Assembly (NCBI GenBank): GCA_028023455.1
Contig: JAQFVV010006342.1
Location: 1,883,001-1,947,000, forward strand
DNA: 64,000 bases
Origin: Epiperipatus broadwayi
Lineage: Eukaryota > Onychophora > Udeonychophora > Euonychophora > Peripatidae
Direction: 5' to 3'
Shown: positions 11,251 through 22,899 of the stretch, piece by piece
Position numbering within the stretch: position 1 is the first letter of the stretch
How the letters are laid out: every line of letters begins with the position of its first letter
Translations under genes and position numbers: made by a program
Notes under the pieces: generated by a model
The model's input: only the letters and a program-made list of their open reading frames with translations
The model's database searches: none
What the model was told of the DNA's origin: nothing

Positions 11251-14200
11251 GAAAAATCCCCTTTTGGCATATTAAAACAGATGTTTAACAGGTGAAAAGG
11301 CATAACTGAAAAAGACTTTTCATGTATAATTATTAATATATATATAATTTTTACCAAATGCAAAGAATTGCAATACTTAATGATAATTAGATTTACTATG
11401 CACTTATAAAAATAATTTTTATATCTTTGGCCATTTCTTTAAATATTGTTTTCTTATAACTATACCCAGATGCCATCTGTAAAAAGTTATTTTCTTACCA
11501 TTATATCAGTCATCATTCTACCTGCATTAACATTATCCTTTGTCTTATTACATTCCCATTTTTCTCTCTAAAATTACATCTCTGACCACACATATATAAA
11601 TTTTATCCCTCTGCCCTTACTTATTAGGTAATACAATTTCTTTCACCAATAGAAAAAAAAATAAAATTCTTTATATTTAAATATGTACTTTTATAATAAA
11701 TTTTAAAAATAATAGATGTGTTATAATTTTAGAAAAGATAATTCACAAAATGTGAATTACTTATTAAATTCTTATTTAATAATTCAAATTAATCTATACA
11801 ATATAAAAATCTATTCAGGATAGATTTTTTTTTTTTTGATTACCTATTAGAAACAAATTCAGAAGAAAAGTTCTCAGTATTATCATGTACAGGTATAAAG
11901 TTATGAGAATTAATAAAAGATGATGATGATAGAGGCTCTAATAAATTAAAATTTGGAAATAATTTTTGTTGCCGAACCACGGTTTTTGAAGACCTTAAAA
12001 ATAAAAAAAAAGTTTTCAAAGTCAATGATTTTAAAAAAGCATGTATTCAGGAACACGTACACATACACACACATATACATGTATGATTATATTTCTATGA
12101 ATAAATGTATAAATTCCAACAAAAAATTTTAATCTGTCATTAATAATTTCAAGTAAATTATAGAATCGTATCAGTAGCAACAGTAACAGTAATTGTACAT
12201 CAACAACAATAATAATAGTAATATTTGAATACAAACATACTTTATATATAGTAATAGTATTAGTGATGATGATGATAATAATAATGCTTTATTTACTAAG
12301 AGTTCATAAGAGATTAAAGAACTGAAAAAGACAAATGTGGGCTATTATCCATAAATATTGAGCTCCAGAGCTCTATTATTGCATCAAACAGTAAGGGTTT
12401 TGTGGGATATTGAGTTGTTGAAATTGAACCATGAATTCTCTTATGATACAAAGACATTAACAAAAATTTTATTTTAAAATGTTTTATAAAATTCTGGAAG
12501 ATATGATTGCAAGATTTAAAACAAATCCAATATGTTTCCAGATTTCTGGATAGTAATATCAAATTTATTATTGGATTGTACAAGAGAAGTGAATGAATAA
12601 AAATATTTTCTAAAAAGTACTTTATCATGAACTCAAACATGATTTTAATGATAGAAACTAGACCCTGTTTACCTTACAATGATTATTTCAAAATCATTCT
12701 AAAAAAATATATTATTAATTATTTTTATTGGATGGATATGGATGCAATTAAAAAATTGGTGAAGTCTTTAAAAAATTAATATTTGATGAAGAAGATAAAA
12801 GATGGCAACATAATGTGTCAAATAAATAGATCTTGGGTAAGTTACTACAATAATTCTACTTTTATTTTCTGGAATTAGAATGGCCATATTCATTTATGTT
12901 TGTTAATGAATATGTATGATTATAATAATATAAGTTAAAAACTCTTGAAATTGCTTTGCATGAATTTAGGCAGTATAATAATATAGATCTTTTTCTTAAT
13001 GTTCATATTTCTTATAACTTTTATATAAAATATGAAAGATACTTGCAAATAGAATTTGTTTATTTTGATAATATTATGCAACACAGCAATATTTTTTTTG
13101 AGAGAAGAATCATTTCAGATCTAATTAAAAAACATAATAAATATGCCTTTTGAAACTGAATTTTCGATCCCTCAATATCAGACAATTATGCATAAAATTC
13201 ATTTTTAAATATAACCTAAAATATTAAAAATAAATCAAGAAACTTGCTGAATAATCCAAGTCTCTCAGCATGCTTAAATATAAAAATTAAAATTCTTAAG
13301 AAATTCAACTCCAAAAATCCAATGCAAATGTTTGCAAATTTACATACATTATTGCACTTGCCATACATGTTAGCTAAAACTAAAGCAGTAGCAAATTTTC
13401 AATTATAATATAAAAATTTCAAAGTAAGAATATCATTCTAACAACTCTCATTCATATTTAGTATATTCTGAATAAATAGAATAGATGAATAATTTTGAAA
13501 AAATAAAAAATTGGGAGAATATATTAAGACAACTCTTTAATAACATTATGATTTTGGATCCTCTATAGATTATCATAGGAAGGATATTGGAAATTTTAGT
13601 CATGCATTATTTTGGTGAATAATTGCAGGATTATCATTTAGAAAAGCAACAATGCACATTTGTAAATAAACATTTATATACTGAGCTATCAACATGCCAG
13701 TAATATATATATATATATATAATTAACTGATATTAAAGATTTTCACTGACAGAGAACTGAGAGAATAAAATGAAGAATGATAAAGACTAACAAATGATAA
13801 TAAGTTTCTTTGATTAATATGACTCAGCCTACTCTCAAAAAAAACAAAAAACATTTAATGCCGATTGCATATTTTTTTGAACATTCAATATCAATCAATA
13901 AAGTATCAATTTTGTAAAAGTTAACTATTATTTTCAGTAGATATAAATATAAAATTGTAATTTTTAAAAAAAAAACACTTAAGAAGATAACTTTCTAATT
14001 TTCTTTCATATCCAAGTCTTCCTTTGATATTCAATTGCTCTCAGTTAATGCTTGCAGAAGAATTAAATACTTTAAATTATCTGTAACTATGTAGCAATAA
14101 AAATTGCACTACACAGCCATCTGAAGTTAAAGTAAAGATTAAATTCACTATTTTTTTTATTGATATAGTAATGTGTTATGATCATCTTAATTAAATAATG

Positions 14201-15480
14201 CTGAATTTTTTCTCTCATCTGCCAAGTATTTTTGTTAATTTTTTGTTGTTAATATTATATCAGCAGCAGCAGAGTTTTTTTGCAAATGAATATGATTATT
14301 CCCACTTCAACAAAAAGACAAAAAGGATAGAAAGATAAAATGCTGACAATAATAATAACAATAATAACAAAAATAATAATAATTTATTTATTTATTCAAA
14401 AAACAACAAGTAAATCATATAATTATCTAAATATTACATAATAAAACTCTTGATAAAGAATTTAAAATATAACAAAATAAATTAACATGATATAAAAGTT
14501 ATAAAAAATATCATTTATTACAATACAACCAATGATATAAATATTTTTTAAAAGTCAAATAATTAGTATTTTTGTAAATTCACAGAATATTCTTATATAA
14601 ACATATAAAATAATTTGGGATCATTATAAATAAACTTTTTTTACTGTAATATATTGCTAATTCAAACATACATTTTATCCACAAAATATTATTTTAGATA
14701 GTATAATTAGTTAAAATTTATTAACTAATCATGCATTTAAACAGAAAATTAAGATCTGAACTCTATACTGATATAGATGAACAATATCTAGTATGCTATG
14801 ACTCTCAGAAATATCTCTTACAGAAGAACAAAATCTAAGAAAAAAATTCATATTGTATAATTTTGAAAAACATATAGAGTAAGCATTACAAAATTGAAAG
14901 AATTTTCCTAACTAGAGATAGTGTAATATAATAAGCTTTGATAATAAGAAGTATAAATAATAATTAAAGCAAATTGAGGCAAAAACTTACATATAAATTT
15001 AAAAACATAAATTTTCATAAGCAAAAGTTTTACCATACATTTAGGATAATCGAAAATCAATAAATATTTCTATATAATAAATATGAATCAGTAATTATTA
15101 GTATAAGTGTAATTATAATGCAAAAAATATTTGACATAAATAATTATGACATGGGAATATGAAATAAATTTATAAGAAAAAAGTATTACTATTGTTTTAT
15201 TCAGATTCATTGATAAACAATTAAAACCAGGCCATTTTTCTAATTAAAAATAAATAATCATTAATTATTTTTTCAAGGTAATTATATAAAACTACAGTGT
15301 ATAACAAAACAATGTAGACTACAAAATCATAATTGCTTGATTGTAATTATAGCAAAAATAATTCATTTATGTAAATTAAAAACAAGATAGAGCCCAAGAT
15401 CAATCTCATTATTAATTACTATATGAATTTTTTTCTACAATACAGGCATTTTCATATCTGCACTTTAATATATAATATAT
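11251..15480. other. AT-rich DNA with microsatellites; no gene recognised
   Basis: It holds AT-rich text, a GAT/AAT microsatellite at 12262-12285, (TA)n at 13703-13721 and AAT-type repeats at 14346-14392. Open stretches of 61-108 codons on the minus strand (11840-12640) and 65 codons on plus (12956-13153) have random-looking, Ile/Phe/Leu-rich composition and no motif. Confidence 0.5.
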
Positions 15481-15560
15481 AGGGGTTTGAACTTAGACTT
15501 TCACATGATCCTCAACTATCCATGCTATCTCATACTGCAGACACACTTGATCATACATAT
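15481..15560 (-). mobile_element. tRNA-like module (SINE head)
   Basis: On the minus strand: AGATAGCATGGATAGTTGAG (A-box-like) followed 20-30 bases later by AAGTTCAAACCCC, a close match to the Pol III B box GGTTCAANNCC. A related sequence is inserted in the 5' LTR at 3466-3550, and B-box-like GGGTTTGAACTTGG (plus) recurs at 59769. Directly upstream on the same strand is the hammerhead fold at 15574-15633. Confidence 0.5.
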
Positions 15561-15573
15561 GTTGAAAAGATAA

Positions 15574-15633
15574 ATAATCACCAATAAACGTATTTTGTGC
15601 TAAACTAGCACTCATCAGGTTGGTCCAGATTAT
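15574..15633 (-). ncRNA. Hammerhead ribozyme fold, one core base changed
   Basis: On the minus strand, CTGATGA (15618-15612) is followed by a perfect 6-bp stem II, GTGCTA-GTT-TAGCAC (15611-15597), then AAAA where GAAA is required (15596-15593). Stem I can form from ACCAA/TTGGT next to the core and, beyond an internal loop, ATAATC/GATTAT. That is the layout of a type-I hammerhead with a very short stem III, as described for PLEs and retrozymes. The G12-to-A change should abolish or greatly reduce cleavage. The long perfect stem II differs from the 3-bp design in the 28-30 kb array, so this is a second ribozyme family. Confidence 0.6.
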
Positions 15634-15639
15634 CATCAC

Positions 15640-16182
15640 ACACACATACAATCAAAGCTCGGCTTATATTAAGATAGCCAATCTTCATACTTTAATGGAC
15701 AGGCTTCAATCCACTCCATCCCACAATTCTTCAGTCATCCATTTCATTGAAAATCTGATGATGGAACACTCAAAACGCACAAGGGGGCCAACCTTCTCTA
15801 CCTACCCATGTTGACCATAAATCACTCCGACCCCTCATGTAATGACATAATCCATTTACATACATATTAATTATTAATTACTGTAAAATAACTACTAACA
15901 TTAGAAATACTAACAGTTGAATGTATTTAGAACATTTAAATAAAGTTAAATTTTTCTAAAGACATTCAACACATATATTAGATGGTGGAAGTAGTCCAAT
16001 ATAAAAATACAACTGTACACCATCAACACAAACCTTCAGGAAAACACTAAAATTAGAAATGTTCGTTGAACTATTTCCTATTCCTTAAATAATTTGTACA
16101 AGTAATAAAAAAAACCCATAAAAACTATATGTAGTATTCAAATATTTAAATAAAATTTTATAAAGCACAAAATCAAATAACT
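15640..16182. other. GC-richer flank of the ribozyme, then AT-rich DNA
   Basis: 15640-15845 is less AT-rich than its surroundings and may belong to the same mobile element as the hammerhead. A plus-strand 64-codon frame (15620-15814) overlaps the ribozyme and shows no motif. The rest is plain AT-rich DNA. Confidence 0.4.
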
Positions 16183-17006
16183 CAGATCAAAGGTCGGCAA
16201 ACGTTTTCTTTGAAGGGCCAGATAACAAACTTTAAGAGTCGTCATGAGCCAATACAAAATACAGGACAATATGTTAATAAAAATGTCACAAATAATGCAT
16301 ATAAAAACGTTTATTTTAAAAAAGAAATAAAAATATATTTTTGTGTATAGATGAGACAAGCATTGTGATAGTGTTATTTTCAATTACTGTACTAGTAATT
16401 CTTATGTTCATTAATATAAATTTATGTTCAATTCATTAGTTTAAATCTCCTTTCAGTATTTTTTTATTAATTTTTTTTTTATTATTTCTGTGATTCGTAA
16501 TTTTGAGTTAATGAAAATTATATCGATAATCAATTTAATCACTACAGTCGCTTGTTTGAAAACAAAAAAATTTAATACTTTTATGAAATTACAAAATAAA
16601 TGCTTAATTTTGTTATTTTCTGCTATCATACATGCAATTTTTAAATTTTTTAATAGGAAATATTTTTGCCCCATTATCTTTTTTAAAAAATATTTGATTC
16701 AATCAGTTTTAATCAATCGTAATTTTTTAAAAAATATATTATTCATTTTTTGAGGTAAGTTTTCTCTACAAAAATGAAAAATTTGTTCAGCTTGTACTGC
16801 TATGTAGATTTTTTTTAAATTTCCCTTTCTGGTTGCATATATTATATAATTGAAAAATAACTTTTTGCTTCATTTCTTAATTATTATAACAAGATCAAAA
16901 AATACGTTTTAGAATTTATTGATTATTAAGAAACCTTTTTCATTTGGAGCAGCATGGCATATTGTGGGCCACTTCTGAACTGTAGGCCATAAATTGTCAA
17001 CTCCTG
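16183..17006. mobile_element. hAT-type MITE
   Basis: The left end CAAAGGTCGGCAAACG (16188) and the reverse complement of the right end CAGGAGTTGACAATTT are diverged versions of the hAT terminal repeat CAGNNGTCGGCAAAC. Next to them lie the usual subterminal GGGCCAGATAAC (left) and TGTGGGCCACTTC...GTAGGCC (right). About 820 bp separates the ends and the interior is AT-rich with no transposase. An intact 8-bp target duplication is not seen, so the copy is old. Confidence 0.7.
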
Positions 17007-17339
17007 CCTTAAACAAATACAAATATATAGCAGAAATTTTAAGATCATTATCTTGATGATGTCAAATTGTGATTATAAATAAAAAAACATCCAATCAACT
17101 TCTATGACAATAGTACCATATTGCTGTTCTGATAATATATTATTTTTAACCTAAAATAATATTGTTTTCTTTAACTACCATTTCTAACAATTTAGGAACT
17201 ATAGAAATAGTTGAAATCATTTTATAATTAACAAAAAAATAAGACACCATCAGCTTTTAAATACTGTGTAAAATGATCTAGTATTTAATGATAGCACAAA
17301 GTATTTAGAGAGTAATTATGGTATATATTATTATGAAAA

Positions 17340-18480
17340 TAAGGATATTAATAATGTAATTAACATAAAAGATATATTATGGATGAAAGTTTTGAAGAAG
17401 AAGTGAATAATATGGTATATAAAATAAATAAAAATTAAGTATTGAAAATAAAGATAAAAAGGAAAAAAAGGGGGGATAAATAATTTAAATAATGTAATTA
17501 AAATAAAAGAGGGTAAAAAATAAGGAATAAATATGAGAAAGAAATAATGTTTATAAAGTCAGATAAACTTAATAAATTAGTATTAATGAATAAAAAAGAA
17601 TATATTGGTAAAATGAATAAATTGTTGTCAGAGGAGTATTTTATTAAAATAAAAATATACTAAATTAAAAAATGGGAAGATTTATGAGTTAGTAAAAAGA
17701 TTGTATAATACTGGATTAATAGATAGAAAAATATTTGCATTTTGGGGAAACAAAGATTGTGGTATGGCAAGAATATATGGCGCACCAAAGGTATTTAAAT
17801 AAGGGGTGCCTTTAAGACCAATTATAAATGGAACAAATTCATATTTTGATAGAATATCTAAATAGATATCAAATAATATTTTTAAGAAACATATTCATGA
17901 CAAAAGTAGTTTTTATATTAAAAATAATAAAGAGTTAATAAAAAAAATTAAAAATAAAATAAATGAATATAATAATTATAAGTTGATTGTGGTAAAAATA
18001 ATGTTGTGTCAATGTACATGAATATAAATGTAGAAGAAGCAATAGTTAGCAATAAAAAGATATAGAAATAATCAATATAAAGAAATTAAAATACCAATAG
18101 AGGAATAATGAGAATTAGTTGTAAGGAAATTACATTTGAATTTAATGAAGAATATTATAAACAAAAGAAAGGATTACTAATTGGAGGAGCATTAAGTGGG
18201 GTATTTAGTAATATGTGGAGAATATGGAAGATTTAATGATTAATAATAGCAATGGTCCAATTTTTATTAAAAAAAAGTATGTTGATTACTTATTGACTTT
18301 TAATAAGAGTCAAAGACAAATAGATATGTATCTTGAAAAGATTATAAGTTAGATAAAAATATAAAATTTACAATAGGAAAAAAAATTATAATAAATTATA
18401 TTGAGATATTTTGTTAAAGAAGTCATATGAAAATGGTAAATGCAGGATAGAGATATCTATATATATATATAAATGAATAT
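17340..18480 (+). pseudogene. Penelope-like element, reverse transcriptase half
   Basis: With frame changes the plus strand reads the PLE RT landmarks in order. FIKSDKLNKLVLMNKKEYIG and KMNKLLSEEYF (about 17550-17640) match the ADKG..V..d..dY..km..lL region. ARIYGAPKV, a stop, then GVPLRPIINGTNSYFDRI (about 17770-17860) is the YGLPKIHK..PLRPI block. VVSMYMNINVEEAI (about 18005) is the D-containing A block. FEFNEEYYKQKKGLLIGGAL and SGVFSNM (about 18135-18210) is the F..Y.Q..G..MG..LSP block. KKKYVDYLLTF (about 18270) is the Y-x-D-D-like block. Many stops and frameshifts show decay. The reading stops at about 18480, before the spacer leading to the GIY-YIG domain. Confidence 0.85.
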
Positions 18481-19127
18481 AGTGAAGCAGTCAATCTTAG
18501 CTTAAGATTGTGCTTCATGTTTCTACCTACTAACCTGTGTTTAAATCCCTATTTCCCATCCCGCTCCTTTTGTCGTGTATATATATATATTTCATGTATA
18601 TATTTGAGATGCGCACCTAAATTATAAAATTTAATGATTCAATAACATGTTTTAAAATTATTATTAATACTTTTTATTAATTATTAGTTTTTTATTAAAG
18701 TATTATAGATGCGGCTCAAATATATATATATATAGGAGCAAAACTTACTAACAAAATATTGATGTTTTTAAATATTTATTATATGTCATTTTTAACTTTT
18801 TCTTTTTAAATTGCTTGTTTTTCTATTAAACTAAATATTTTTTTATAAAATCCAATATGGAAGATGTGACTGTTGTTAATTGTCCAAAAATAATTAAAGG
18901 GAGGTATTTTTTAATTAAAGTTTTACTTAAAATAAATGGGATTAAGTAGATTAAAGATTTTCTTTTGTACAAAATATGTTGTCAAATCTATTTCTAATCT
19001 GGAAATAGATTTGAATTTATTTTGGACGTTATCTAACAATTGCATCTTTCAAAAACAACTGATAAAAGGTATAAAATGACTGAATTTTGGAGATTAGATT
19101 AACTACTATTGAAAGAAGATTAGTTAC

Positions 19128-19231
19128 TCTAGTGAAAATGATTGTTAACATCGCGGTGAAACTTAAAATGATGTAGCAGTAAACCCACCACTCTTCAGCG
19201 GCCTCTGCCGCTACCGTAATATCCTGCTGCC
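19128..19231 (-). CDS. Candidate host exon encoding a membrane-spanning segment
   Basis: On the minus strand a pyrimidine-rich tract, TTCTTTTTTAGACC then TTTCTTCATTTCAG, precedes 104 bp that end at AGA|GTAACT. After two bases completing a split codon, the exon encodes QQDITVAAEAAEEWWVYC followed by YIILSFTAMLTIIFTR: an acidic/alanine stretch, a WW pair, then a ~17-residue hydrophobic segment and an Arg, consistent with one transmembrane helix. Codons such as GCG, GCC and GCT stand out against the AT-rich surroundings. No family is recognised. The frame remains open past both splice sites, so it could also be a chance frame, but the acceptor, base composition and TM-like sequence together argue for a real exon, perhaps inside a long intron. 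Confidence 0.5.
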
Positions 19232-20989
19232 CTGAAATGAAGAAAGGTCTAAAAAAGAACTTTAGAATGCTAATAGAAGTTTTCTGCCACCGAAGAACTT
19301 GCAATATTTTAAATTGAACTCTTAAAACTGCAAGGTAAATTATTTCAAACCGCCACCATTGAAACTAAATCTAGCTTGCCTAATTAATCTCGAATTCTAC
19401 TATCAAGTTTTCTCATGTATTCTTTAACTTTGCCTTTTTTTTTTTTAAATATATATGTAAATTGCTTTTCAATAATTTCTATAAATTTAATCCTATCTCA
19501 TATGCTTTAACTTCTTTTTAATTTTGGTGTGGTCATTTATTTATATATATTTATTATTTGATTTATATATCTGCTTGCTTATTAATATGTCAATCTAAAA
19601 CAATCTGACGAATTGAATTTTCTAAAAATCCTTTCTTCTTTTTAAGTAAGCCTTCATGAATCAAGTTTATTAACGTCCTCTTAAAATATAACGTATTGTT
19701 AATTAATACAGTCGCCAGATTGTTTTTCGAGCCAACATTCTATTTATGTTTTAATATATATATATATATTTGTTTAACTCTGGATTTTCTACCAGTGTAA
19801 ATCCAGAACTTAAGCTAATTAATGCTTTGAAATCTTTTAAAATGTTTTGTTTTTATTCAATTCTGAAAGAGTGACCCATTAATTATTTTCTATAACTGCC
19901 AGTCTTCTTATATTTTCCATACTCTTAAAATTTCAAATCTTGTATTTAAATATTTCAGTTATTGTAAAATCAACGAAGGTGAGATTGATTTATTTTAACT
20001 AGCAGAAAAAGGGATGGGGGAAAATCTTAATGTTTCTTTTACTAAATCAAATCTTAACGTATATTTTATTAATTTGAAATCTAAATCTTAATGTTTCTTT
20101 TGCTATATAAAATCTTCAAGTATATTTTAAGTAAATGAAATGTAAATCTCTCTATATATATTATAATTGCATGGCGTATTATAGTATTCAAACAAGGGTC
20201 ATTTATTTTTAAAGCAGTAAAACTTTTCAATGTCGTTAGTGACATTTATCATTCGTACAGCGTTCCTGACATATAGCCGATCTTCGTGAATATATATATG
20301 TGCTTCTTAATCTGGGGTTATGACAAGTTCGAACCCATAGATTTCTTCTCATTCCATAGATAGTTGAGCTATCTGGAACCACATTTATTCCGTATCAAAT
20401 GCCTCTGGCGGTGATCCCGTAAGTTTGGCACATGCTATGCATATACACTTCGTAGATAAAAGGCCTCTCACATCGGTTATACCAGCAAAAGTCTGGGCCA
20501 CACCATGCCTATCCACTTTTCTCTAAGCACTACCCAAGAAGGGGGTGTGAGATTTCGTTTTTCATCCAGAAGCATGACCTTTTCCTCTTAGTTATTTTAG
20601 GCTATTATGTCAGCACCGCAAACTTCTTCATATTATTATTATTTCTTTTGCTTCATGACCCAGTTTTAATGCTCTAATATTAAAATTAAGCTTTGCTTAA
20701 AAGATATATATAAATGCCAATTACTTCTATTTTATTAATTAAGTTTATTTCAATCATATACAATCTCACCGTCGTAATTTATATATCTATATTTAAGAGT
20801 ATCTATATGCCTTGGGAAAAATAAAGCGTTCGTCTTACTATTGTTAAAATAATTTTTCATTAAATATTTTGTCATAGATTCAAATATAATCAAATGTTTT
20901 CAAATGTATTTTGTTTATTTTCACGACCTCAATGGCGTGAAAATAGTTTATATCATATGTATAATGAATTTCAGAACGCTCCTAGAAAA

Positions 20990-21095
20990 ATATATGTTAG
21001 TCACCATGTTTCAGAACCGTAAATCAAAGCGTTAATAGCAATTTTATGTAACTTCTTTCTAATACTGATTGGCATTTTAATATTAGACCCACCAA
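20990..21095 (-). pseudogene. Scrap of a non-LTR retrotransposon RT
   Basis: The minus strand reads IKMPISIRKKLHKIAINALI then YGSETW before a stop. This matches the block ...K..L.......LIYGSETW that follows the catalytic core in many LINE reverse transcriptases. About 35 codons are recognisable; the clade cannot be set from so little. Confidence 0.55.
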
Positions 21096-21589
21096 AGATG
21101 TGTGTTTATTTGTAATATATTATTTAGCTAATAAAGAGCATATGAGAAATAATAGCGTGAATGACACTATGTAATTATCTACCGCTTGCTCATTCACGCA
21201 CATACTAATGTACTTAATTTATAAATGTATAATAATTTGTCAGTATATTAAACTATATTTTATTGTCTAACTTATTTGAGTAGTTCGAATTCCTTTTTCT
21301 CCACTTCCACATATTACAGCCATGCTTATATATATTTTAATATAGTCATAGTTAATAGATGTCTCATTGTTTTGCTCAGCTTTGCTAGTCGGCCGGATTA
21401 AGATTAATTCTCATGTGCCATCACTATTGTGTTATTCATTAAGTGTTAGATCTGGGGCTTAGAGAATGGGTTCGAATTCAGGCTGGTCCCTGACCTAAAT
21501 CTTGGGTTTGACTGGGTTTGAAGTACATTTTGTGAGTTCCAGCTCATGTTAGATGGATAAACATGTTTTGACAGGTACAATAGATAGTA

Positions 21590-22330
21590 ATATAAGTAAT
21601 TGGAATTTGAATAAAGATATCAAATATAAAATAAGTAGTATAAATTCAAGAATATATAGAGCTTAGAATTATTGCTCAAATGAAGATTATAATAAACAGA
21701 TAGAATTGATAATTAAAGAGTTTAAAGATAATAAATATCCAGAAAAAGTTATAGAAGTAAGTATAAGAAAATTAAAAGTAAAACTTAATAAAAGTAAAGA
21801 GATAATATGTAGAAAAAAATAGATAAGAATAAATACACGTGTATTAAAACTTATAATAATAGTATTGTAAAAAGTATGAATAAAATAATTATTAAAATTA
21901 ATAAAGTTTAATAATTAATAACATTTAAGATAGTAAATAAAAGAAGAAAAAATATACTTAATCTATTAGATAATAAATATATGAGAAAGTAGAAAAATGT
22001 ATAAATGGAGTATATAAAATTGAATGCTAGTTATGTAAAAATAAGTAAATATATATATAAACTAATTATGTAGGAGAAACAAAGACTTCAATTTATACAA
22101 AACTAATTCAACATAAATATAAGAGATCACCTATTTATTTGCATTCATTAGAAACAGGTCATAGATTTGAGAAAGATAATATAAAAATGATTAATTGTAC
22201 AAATAATAGAAAGGATAGAAAAAATTTAAAAAGCAATATTGATTAAAAATATAAAATCAAATCTTAATAGGGATTTTGGAGTAAAGACAACAATTTTATA
22301 AACAATTATTATTATTATTATTATTAATAG
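21590..22330 (+). pseudogene. Penelope-like element, GIY-YIG endonuclease half
   Basis: The plus strand reads KISSINSRIYRA (about 21635), then IIKEFKDNKYPEKVIEVSIR (about 21710), the linker helix region of PLE proteins. It continues with CINGVYKIEC (about 22000), which carries the GIY-like motif GVY, then YVGETKTSIYTKLIQHK (about 22067), the YIG-like motif YVGET. HSLETGHRFEKDNIKMINC (about 22145) and NRKDRKNLKSNID follow, with the conserved GH and the later E/K region. RT plus C-terminal GIY-YIG is diagnostic for canonical PLEs. Stops at several points make it a pseudogene. Confidence 0.85.
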
Positions 22331-22845
22331 TTTGAATATAGAAAGGTTGAAAAAATAAAGTTGAAGAAAATGATGATAGAGAAAGGTGTTGAGCATGTAT
22401 AAGAAATTTGAAAATTTTGTTAGTTGGTTTTTAGAAATAGGGTTGTAAAGAGATGAAGAATTTGTAACATAAAAAGATTAATTTGTAATGTAAAAAAAGT
22501 TAATAGTTAATTATAAAAATATATAATAAAAATAAGAAAAGGTTAAAAGTTGAGTAAAAATAATAAGTAAAAAAATAATAAAATAAAATATATTAAATAG
22601 TAGAATAAAAAGTTAAAGTTTTTTAAAATTAAAAAATTAAAATTATATTAGTTTTTAAATAATTTTAAAATAAAATAATACAAAATAAATGTTGATAAAA
22701 TTATTTAACAGTAGAGTAATGAAATTGAAAATGATTATTTATAATGGTTAGGTTAAGATGTATGTTTTAATTGTATATTTCATTATGTATATAAATATGT
22801 GTATAAAGTGTATTAATTATATAATTATATATTTGGATATTGTAG

Positions 22846-22880
22846 CTCTGATAATGATGACTGCAAGATAGTCAAAACTG
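22846..22880 (+). ncRNA. Degenerate hammerhead-like motif at the PLE 3' side
   Basis: CTGATAATGATGA is followed by GACT-GCAAGAT-AGTC, which can pair, then AAAACTGT. It could derive from CTGATGA + stem II + GAAAC by a small insertion and a G-to-A change. PLEs are known to carry hammerhead motifs in their terminal repeats, and the position 500 bp past the GIY-YIG domain fits. The extra base before stem II and the altered core make this a weak call. Confidence 0.3.
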
Positions 22881-22899
22881 TAAAATAAAAAATAGTAAT

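Larger units (their letters stand above)
18490..21580. other. 3.1 kb of other DNA between the two PLE halves
   Basis: This stretch separates the RT half from the endonuclease half of a PLE that otherwise reads almost continuously. It contains a spliced-looking minus-strand exon (19128-19231), a LINE RT scrap (20990-21095), a B-box-like GAACCCATAG patch in GC-richer DNA at 20300-20560, and a second GGGTTCGAATTC at 21469. Either a composite segment was inserted into the PLE, or the halves come from two PLE copies in the same orientation. Confidence 0.5.

Noticed and set aside
12314-12640. 108-codon minus-strand frame
   Set aside because: Composition is random-looking (Ile, Phe, Leu, Asn, His) with no motif; open frames of this length occur by chance in a 64-kb window.
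15750-15785. CTGATGATGG followed by AAAACGC, considered as a plus-strand hammerhead
   Set aside because: No stem II can form between the core halves and GAAA is absent.
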